This document shows, in pieces, positions 23,182 through 28,396 of a stretch of DNA of 28,396 bases. The translations under genes and the position numbers were made by a program. The notes beneath the pieces are model-generated. The model saw only the letters and a program-made list of their open reading frames with translations, did no database searches and had not been told where the DNA came from. Source of the stretch: Bacteroidetes bacterium UBA7692 (GTDB lineage Bacteria; Bacteroidota; Bacteroidia; Chitinophagales; LD1). The DNA is taken from positions 1 to 28,396 of the forward strand of contig DLGO01000119.1 of NCBI GenBank assembly GCA_002482725.1, read 5' to 3'. Every line of letters starts with the position of its first letter. The stretch's first letter is position 1.

Positions 23182-25713
23182 CTACTTCTTAGTATAATGC
23201 GCTGCAAATAACTTTTTGTCGTTCACCTCTTTTTCGCTTGAGGTAAACAATGCAGTAAAGTATTCACCCTTTGCCCAGGTGCTTACCATGTTGTCGTAGT
23301 ATTTGCTGCCCGGATTTCCACTTTGCCCGGCAGGATAAACCACATAGCCCTTCATATCGCCAAAGTCTACTATCATGCGCCAGCTTGGACCATGTGAAGA
23401 ATTGGTAGCATTGATAATACCCAGGTTACCTCCGTTGTACACGTTCATGCTGCTGAATGGAGCAAGGCGCGCCAGGTGCTCTACACGCGTAGCTTTGTAT
23501 TTTCCCCAGTCCAGTTTAGATATATCACTTATCTCATGCTTTACATCGCGGCCATAAGGCTCATGTACTTCAATAAACTCTTTGCTGTCTATGCTTTTGG
23601 CAATGGCCTTGAAGGAAGCATTGATAAGGTCATTGCGGGTTTCTTTAGCAGGCGTAGAAAGATTGTCGTAAAACTGCGAGGTAGAATCAGTTTTGAGCAT
23701 GTGAACAATAACATTGAAGGACGGCTGCTTCATAGCCTTGGCAGGGTCCTGTAGCTCATCCCAAAGCAAGCGGCGGTATTCGTTCCACCAGATTTCGAAA
23801 TATACAGGGGCAATTTCCTCGGGATTATTGAAGAAGTTCCATTTACCCAGTTCGGCAATGATACGCGTCTCATTTTCAGAAATGCCTTCTTTATTCAACA
23901 ATTGTAACATGGTTGGCAATACTTCGGCCGCACACAGGAAATAGTTATCGCTGTGCATTTTCTTCATAAAGTCTACATCGATACCACTACCCTGTGTAAG
24001 CAACTGATTGATGCGGCGGTTGCGGTAATTTTCGTAAACACCTACTCCCGGATAATAATAGGGATAGGTAGAGTCTATAGGAGGCTGATTGGCCGAACTT
24101 ACGAAGCCGCGCACAGGATTCAGTACATGCGGATTTTTATCGCTTGGTATATAATCTACCCAATCATTGGAAGTAGTAGATTCCAGGGTGGTGAAACCCT
24201 GCTCTGTTTTGCGGTCGCGGATAGGGAATTTGCCCTGCTCCTTGATGGCAATATCGCCACTGCGGGAGGCAAATACGAAGTTCTGCGCAGGGCAGGTATA
24301 GTTGTCCAGCGCTGCTATGTAGTCGCTATGGTTCCTGCCTTTGTTCATCAGGTGAAAAGTCTTGAATTCATTTGACCCCATGTGCGCAGTCCATTTCATG
24401 GACAGGTCTTTTTGTGTAGCTGCTTTACCAAAATTCTTATCGTACACTACGGGACCAAATTTGGTATAGACAACGGTATCTACAAACTCTCCTTTGCCAC
24501 GGATGTTGTACTTTTCTATACGAAAAGTGGTAGGCACAAATTCTCCATCCAGCTTGTATGCTGTGCGCGAAGCATCCTTATACTCCACACGGTACCAGTC
24601 GCGCACATCGCGGCCACCATTGGTAACGCCCCATGCTATGGAATCGTTGAAACCTATAATAACAGCAGGTGCACCAGGCAAGGTAGCGCCATAGACATTC
24701 ATATCCGGTGTGTGCAGGTGCATTTCGTACCAGATGCTCGGGTGCGAAAGCTTCAGGTGAGGGTCGTTGCAAAGTATAGGCTTGCCGCTTTGGGTTTTGC
24801 TGCCGCTTACGGCCCAGTTATTGGAACCTATGGAGTGGTCGTGCTTAGGGGTATATGGTGTAGCTATTGGCATTTCGTCTGTAGCATTCATGCTTATGCC
24901 TTTGTTCACTACCGTCGGTACAAATTTGCCCTGCTCTGCACTGCTACCGGGATTTAAAGCAGGCGCGTCGGCAGTAATCCGTGCAGTTTCTGCTCCCGTA
25001 GGTATTATGGGATCTTCCTCCGGCACCCATGAAGGGAAAAGCTTATCGAACTCTAGGCGGCCATAAGTATTGATGAAGTTGGTATTTTCTACATCGTACT
25101 CATACACACTCAGCATAAAGGACATGTTTTTGAGCAGGAGCGCTACCTTAATCGGTGTCCATGCCTCAGGCTTATAATCCAGCAGCTTATACTCCACGGG
25201 ATAATCCTTTGGGCTTAGCGAAGAGATATAGGCATTGATGCCATTGCAATAGGCCATCAGCAGTTTTTGGCTTGGGCCATCTTCCAGAATAAATTTTTCA
25301 GATTTTTCTGCACCATAGCCCATACCCAGGCGGCGCATGTAGCGGTCGTTTTCCAGACCGCCCTCCCCTACTATTTCGCTTACCCTGCCTGCTGCAGCGT
25401 GCGTTTGAATCTCCATTTGCCAAAGGCGGTTCTGGGCAGTAACGAAACCCTGCATGTAATACAAGTCTTCATCGTTTTGCGCAAAAATGTGCGGCACAAG
25501 GCGGTCGTCGAAATAAACATTAACCGAATCCTTAAGCCCGGCAAGATTTGCGTGGACATCAGAAGGCTTGCGCTCATCTACAGCGTTTTGCCAAAAGCCC
25601 GTAAAAGGACTAAGGAACTTGCCAAAAGGCGGAATAACGCTAAGTTTAAAATTTAAAAGACAGGTAAGGCCGATGGTGGCTGCAAAGGTTAGGAGGAAAG
25701 ATAAATATTTCAC
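23182..25713 (-). CDS. Penicillin acylase family Ntn hydrolase
   Basis: The 843-residue precursor of this family is exported and cuts itself into two chains. A hydrophobic N-terminus (about 1-28) serves as signal or anchor. The alpha part includes VYFDDRLVPHIFAQNDEDLYYMQGF and AQNRLWQMEI. A Pro/Ala-rich linker leads to HSIG followed by SNNWAVSG. Ser297 there should become the N-terminal nucleophile of the beta chain. NDPHLKLSHPSIWYEMHL follows, as is usual. The start is GTG. Family members hydrolyse amides of acyl groups such as penicillins, acyl-homoserine lactones or lipopeptides; sequence reading alone does not tell which. A -7 box lies 21 bp upstream. Confidence 0.92.
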   Translation of the reverse strand: MKYLSFLLTFAATIGLTCLLNFKLSVIPPFGKFLSPFTGFWQNAVDERKPSDVHANLAGLKDSVNVYFDDRLVPHIFAQNDEDLYYMQGFVTAQNRLWQMEIQTHAAAGRVSEIVGEGGLENDRYMRRLGMGYGAEKSEKFILEDGPSQKLLMAYCNGINAYISSLSPKDYPVEYKLLDYKPEAWTPIKVALLLKNMSFMLSVYEYDVENTNFINTYGRLEFDKLFPSWVPEEDPIIPTGAETARITADAPALNPGSSAEQGKFVPTVVNKGISMNATDEMPIATPYTPKHDHSIGSNNWAVSGSKTQSGKPILCNDPHLKLSHPSIWYEMHLHTPDMNVYGATLPGAPAVIIGFNDSIAWGVTNGGRDVRDWYRVEYKDASRTAYKLDGEFVPTTFRIEKYNIRGKGEFVDTVVYTKFGPVVYDKNFGKAATQKDLSMKWTAHMGSNEFKTFHLMNKGRNHSDYIAALDNYTCPAQNFVFASRSGDIAIKEQGKFPIRDRKTEQGFTTLESTTSNDWVDYIPSDKNPHVLNPVRGFVSSANQPPIDSTYPYYYPGVGVYENYRNRRINQLLTQGSGIDVDFMKKMHSDNYFLCAAEVLPTMLQLLNKEGISENETRIIAELGKWNFFNNPEEIAPVYFEIWWNEYRRLLWDELQDPAKAMKQPSFNVIVHMLKTDSTSQFYDNLSTPAKETRNDLINASFKAIAKSIDSKEFIEVHEPYGRDVKHEISDISKLDWGKYKATRVEHLARLAPFSSMNVYNGGNLGIINATNSSHGPSWRMIVDFGDMKGYVVYPAGQSGNPGSKYYDNMVSTWAKGEYFTALFTSSEKEVNDKKLFAAHYTKK

Positions 25714-26006
25714 AGAAGGTACATTTACTTCTTACGAATGTATATGTATTACTTCGGGAATCATAGTAGTAAAAAATAATAGCTACAAGAAGCTGTTTGG
25801 ATTCATCTCAATAATTTGTTTATGGCCATTTTCGGCTGTAAACTGCATCAGGTTTTTTTGCCAGAGAAGCTCCACTATGGCTTCAAAAACCTTCTTTGTT
25901 TAGCTCTTTTCCTTCTTGAATAAACTGAATCGCTGAATGCTAAAGCATTTCGCTCGAAAATAGCTTATAAACAATTTTATCAGTTAAATCAAAACAGCTT
26001 CGAAGA
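25714..26006. other. Intergenic region between acylase and DUF3817 genes
   Basis: This 293-bp stretch lies between the acylase start and the stop of the DUF3817 gene. It holds the acylase promoter candidate at its left end. AATGCT at 25936-25941 and AGCATT at 25944-25949 form a very short inverted repeat without a T-run. I see no gene: the open frames crossing it are in the opposite sense to the acylase coding region and show no recognisable protein. Confidence 0.5.
25735..25742 (-). promoter_or_regulatory. Candidate -7 box TACATTCG before the acylase gene
   Basis: On the minus strand TACATTCG ends 21 bp before the GTG start at 25713. It is identical to the box before slyD. No clear -33 TTTG is found at the expected spacing. 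Confidence 0.35.
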
Positions 26007-26303
26007 CTATGCCGGCTCGTTTTTCAATTGCCTGTCGAGCACAAAAGTACCGAAAGGAAGAAATGACAATAAAAACGCCCACGCCACACGGCCAAAAGTC
26101 CACTTATATTCTATCCATACCTGAATAAGCAATAGAGCATAAGACACGAATAGTAAGCCATGTGCCCAGCCCACATACTTAACAGCAAGCGGCAGGCCTG
26201 CAAAATGCTTTAACGGCATGGCAATGCCCAAAAGCACCAGGAAAGAAATACCCTCTAAAATAGCTACCAAACGAAAACGCCCTAGCGCAGTACTTAAATT
26301 CAT
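26007..26303 (-). CDS. DUF3817 family small membrane protein
   Basis: This 98-residue inner-membrane protein matches DUF3817. The opening GRFRLVAILEGISFLVLLGIAM is followed by PLAVKYVGWAHGLLFVSYALLL and ends with FGRVAWAFLLSFLPFGTFVLDRQL, three hydrophobic segments in all. The ATG at 26303 is preferred to one at 26348. It puts the family motif where it is usually found, and a promoter box, TACTTTCG, lies 17 bp before it, inside the longer alternative. Function of the family is unknown. The gene stands alone, divergent from the sulfatase gene. Confidence 0.85.
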   Translation of the reverse strand: MNLSTALGRFRLVAILEGISFLVLLGIAMPLKHFAGLPLAVKYVGWAHGLLFVSYALLLIQVWIEYKWTFGRVAWAFLLSFLPFGTFVLDRQLKNEPA

Positions 26304-26546
26304 ACCCAGTATTTGTATGGCGAAAGTAAGAATAGTTAAAACATACATTGTAAAAGTTAAATGATTGCGAGCAAGAAAATCCCCATTTAACGAACCTTTT
26401 ATTTGTGCTTAGTTGAGGGTGCACAAAGCACATTCCTTTTTAACAGGTTTTCGGCAAAACGCGCTAGGTGGGTTATTAACATGGCCGAATAGCATCCGTA
26501 TAGTTTCCAACAAATCGCATTATATTCACATACTAAACTTTCAGCA
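26304..26546. promoter_or_regulatory. Divergent region with candidate -7 boxes
   Basis: Between the DUF3817 and sulfatase genes, TACTTTCG lies at 26328-26321 on the minus strand, 17 bp before the DUF3817 ATG. TATATTCA lies at 26521-26528 on the plus strand, 18 bp before the sulfatase TTG. Both are near the TAnnTTTG/TAnnTTCG pattern. No other structure stands out. Confidence 0.35.
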
Positions 26547-28172
26547 TTGAGATACGGGATAGTTCTTGCAGCAACAGTTATTACCATTGGATTTGTTTGT
26601 TCTTCTTTTCTTTTCAAAACGATAGAGAATGACAAATTCAAGATTTATTTTGACGAGAAGCTGATGAAGGGCAGGGAACAATACCTTGCAGAAAAAATAG
26701 TTAATGTAAATAAGAGCACCCGGCCCAATATAATACTGATACTGGCAGATGACCTGGGGCAAACGGACATATCGCTGTATGGCAATAAGCTGATAAAGAC
26801 TCCGCACATGGATTCGCTTGGTTCACAGGGCGTAAAATTTACCGAAGGATACATCTCCTCCCCTATTTGCTCTCCATCACGTGCCGGTTTGCTAACAGGC
26901 AGGTACCAGCACCGGTTTGGCCATGAGTTTCAGCCCAACCACCGCTACCTGAAAAACATGATGGAATATTACGGCTTAAAAATGTTGCCGAAATTCCGCC
27001 CCCTAAGCCCATTAAAAAGCAGGGAGGTGCCGCCCACGGAAGAGCGATTGAGACAGGGGCTTCCGCCATCGGAAATAACGATAGCAGAGGTATTAAAGAA
27101 ATATGACTATAGCACAGCTATAATAGGCAAATGGCACCTGGGTGCTGCGCCATTCAGCAGGCCAACAGTACGTGGATTTGATGAGCAATATGGGTTCTAT
27201 GAAGCATTTACCCTATACGCACCTAAAACGGATACCACGCTGATACATACTCCTGTAAGAGGTGATTTTATGGACCAGCATGAGTGGAAAGCGGCTGAAG
27301 GGCGCACCGGCAACTGCGCTATACTGCGCAACTGCTGCGAGCGCCAGGAGGAAAGCAAATACCTGACCGATAAGCTTACCGATGAAGCAATTGACTTTAT
27401 CGACAGAAGCAAAGAGAATCCATTTTTCCTGTACCTGCCGTACAATGCGCCTCACGCTCCGCTACAAGTACCTAAAACTTACTATGAGCAATTTGCCTAT
27501 ATACAAGACCCTGTAAAACGCACCTACTGTGCCATGATAAAAAACCTGGACGACCAGATAGGACGGGTAATGCACCATGTGGACAGCCTGGGGCTGGCAG
27601 AAAATACCATCATCATATTCCTGAGCGATAATGGCGGGGCTGTGTACAATGGCACCACAGACAATGCCCCTTTTCGCGGTGGCAAGCTGACCAACTTTGA
27701 AGGTGGGCTGCGCGTACCATTCATGATGAAATGGAAAGGCCATATCAACCCAGGGACCGTAATAAAAGACCCGGTTATATCGCTTGATATATTTGCTACT
27801 ATAACTGCTATGATAGGCGCAGAGCTGCCAACTGACAGGGTATATGACGGGGTGGACCTGATGCCCTATATAAGCGGACAACTTACAGGAGCACCGCATG
27901 ATATGCTATACTGGAGGAGCGACTTCAATAAGGCTATAAGAAAAGGGGACTGGAAGCTGATAGTAAACGAATTTGACAATACGAACCAACTGTACAATGT
28001 GCAGACCGATAGCATAGAACAATACAATATGTATGCATCTAAGCGTGAAAAGGCTGCTGAGCTGCTGAAGGACCTGGATGCCTGGGAAAACGGTCTTGCC
28101 AAACCGCTATGGCCGAGGGTAGTAAACTATGTGTACCGTGACAAGTATGGCAAGTATGTATTTGCGATATAA
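26547..28172 (+). CDS. Type I (formylglycine) sulfatase
   Basis: Sulfatases hydrolyse sulfate esters using a formylglycine made from an active-site cysteine. The 541-residue protein has a hydrophobic N-terminus (about 2-23), so it is probably exported. Sites: ILADDLG (Asp68, Asp69, calcium), CSPSRAGLLTGR (Cys108, Arg112), GKWHLG (Lys195, His197), APHAP (His303), SDNGG (Asp361, Asn362) and GGK (Lys380). Every expected active-site residue is present. The start is TTG. The first ATG (residue 40) would remove the export signal, so TTG is favoured. No SusC/SusD pair, polysaccharide lyase or maturase gene is adjacent, so the substrate (glycan or small sulfate ester) cannot be deduced. Confidence 0.93.
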   Translation: MRYGIVLAATVITIGFVCSSFLFKTIENDKFKIYFDEKLMKGREQYLAEKIVNVNKSTRPNIILILADDLGQTDISLYGNKLIKTPHMDSLGSQGVKFTEGYISSPICSPSRAGLLTGRYQHRFGHEFQPNHRYLKNMMEYYGLKMLPKFRPLSPLKSREVPPTEERLRQGLPPSEITIAEVLKKYDYSTAIIGKWHLGAAPFSRPTVRGFDEQYGFYEAFTLYAPKTDTTLIHTPVRGDFMDQHEWKAAEGRTGNCAILRNCCERQEESKYLTDKLTDEAIDFIDRSKENPFFLYLPYNAPHAPLQVPKTYYEQFAYIQDPVKRTYCAMIKNLDDQIGRVMHHVDSLGLAENTIIIFLSDNGGAVYNGTTDNAPFRGGKLTNFEGGLRVPFMMKWKGHINPGTVIKDPVISLDIFATITAMIGAELPTDRVYDGVDLMPYISGQLTGAPHDMLYWRSDFNKAIRKGDWKLIVNEFDNTNQLYNVQTDSIEQYNMYASKREKAAELLKDLDAWENGLAKPLWPRVVNYVYRDKYGKYVFAI

Positions 28173-28396
28173 GCAAAGCTAGTTTTGGCATCAAAAGTTT
28201 TGGCCCGTAGCTCATAAGTTTCCGGAACATTAATCAATAACAATGAAAGGCATGGTATACGCAGAGTTTCGTCAATGTGGTTTTTTCTTGCCATACTTTT
28301 TGCTTGATCAAAAAGTATCAAAAAATCAAGCGCTGTATTTTCTTTTTAAGGCTGCAGGAACACTACAAGACCCTAAACTCCATGATCATCGCATAC
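28173..28396. repeat. Palindromic intergenic repeat after the sulfatase gene
   Basis: ATACTTTTTG at 28293-28302 pairs perfectly with CAAAAAGTAT at 28309-28318 around CTTGAT. GCTTGAT at 28302-28308 can instead pair with ATCAAGC at 28325-28331, giving two exclusive folds. AGTTTTGGC is repeated at 28181-28189 and 28196-28204. From memory, similar CTTTTTGCTTGATCAAAAAG elements recur between genes in many Bacteroidota genomes, so this is probably a dispersed repeat. A frame from ATG 28243 stays open to the window end and encodes FFLPYFLLDQKVSKNQ out of the repeat. I do not call it a gene. Confidence 0.6.

Noticed and set aside
24382..24957. Plus-strand open frame of 191 codons opposite the acylase gene
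   Set aside because: It is antisense to a conserved coding region including the Ser297 junction, and shows no recognisable protein.
25930..25955. Terminator for the DUF3817 gene
   Set aside because: The stem is only 6 bp with a two-base loop and no T-run follows.
28243..28396. Partial gene running off the right edge
   Set aside because: The frame is open for 51 codons, but much of it comes from the palindromic repeat and there is no recognisable protein; too little evidence to call.

Overview
The window looks like chromosomal DNA of a Bacteroidota bacterium, most likely near the Chitinophagales. Evidence: a C-terminal type IX secretion (T9SS) sorting tail on the DUF4397 protein; a CarboxypepD_reg-like/DUF5686 outer-membrane protein; many Bacteroidota-style envelope proteins; genes without Shine-Dalgarno sequences; and promoter boxes of the TAnnTTTG type. 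The order-level placement is inference. I recognise 20 protein genes and no rRNA, tRNA, CRISPR array, transposase or phage gene. Gene density is high and the region reads as a mostly ordinary chromosomal backbone.

Layout. 1-326 holds a degenerate direct repeat built from paired CCGACAG heptamers. 506-3151 (+) carries a small lipoprotein, a small membrane protein, a DUF2147 periplasmic protein and imidazolonepropionase (hutI). 3148-11051 (-) is a run of four genes read dprA, TMTC-like glycosyltransferase A, TMTC-like glycosyltransferase B, DUF5686 barrel protein. 11067-16175 (+) holds an M1 metallopeptidase fused to a predicted outer-membrane barrel, then a neutral-ceramidase-like hydrolase. 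16180-16458 (-) is a small lipoprotein. 16603-17109 (+) is a SlyD-type prolyl isomerase. 17117-18460 (-) is a DnaQ-like exonuclease with a decayed GIY-YIG domain. 18623-19573 (+) is ribF. 19663-21474 (-) is a four-repeat DUF4397 protein exported by T9SS. 21662-23172 (+) holds a Sua5-type tRNA-modification enzyme and a DUF4442 hotdog protein. 23182-25713 (-) is a penicillin-acylase-family Ntn hydrolase. 26007-26303 (-) is a DUF3817 membrane protein. 26547-28172 (+) is a sulfatase. The right edge carries a palindromic intergenic repeat.

How the genes relate. Many products act in the envelope: lipoproteins, two barrel proteins, two candidate protein O-glycosyltransferases, T9SS cargo, acylase and sulfatase. 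They are interleaved with housekeeping functions (dprA, slyD, ribF, sua5, exonuclease), so I do not see one dedicated pathway. Convergent neighbours are packed extremely tightly: one pair shares a CTAG over both stop codons, and three others have 4, 7 and 9 bp between stops. Only ribF/DUF4397 has a clear bidirectional terminator.

The points most worth following up are: the tandem TMTC-like genes; the peptidase-barrel fusion; the leaderless, apparently single-domain ceramidase homologue; the degenerate nuclease fusion; a recurring TAnnTTCG box 17-28 bp before start codons; a 14-bp perfect hairpin just past slyD; and the repeat modules at the left edge. I did not find a convincing new multi-gene defence or mobile system.
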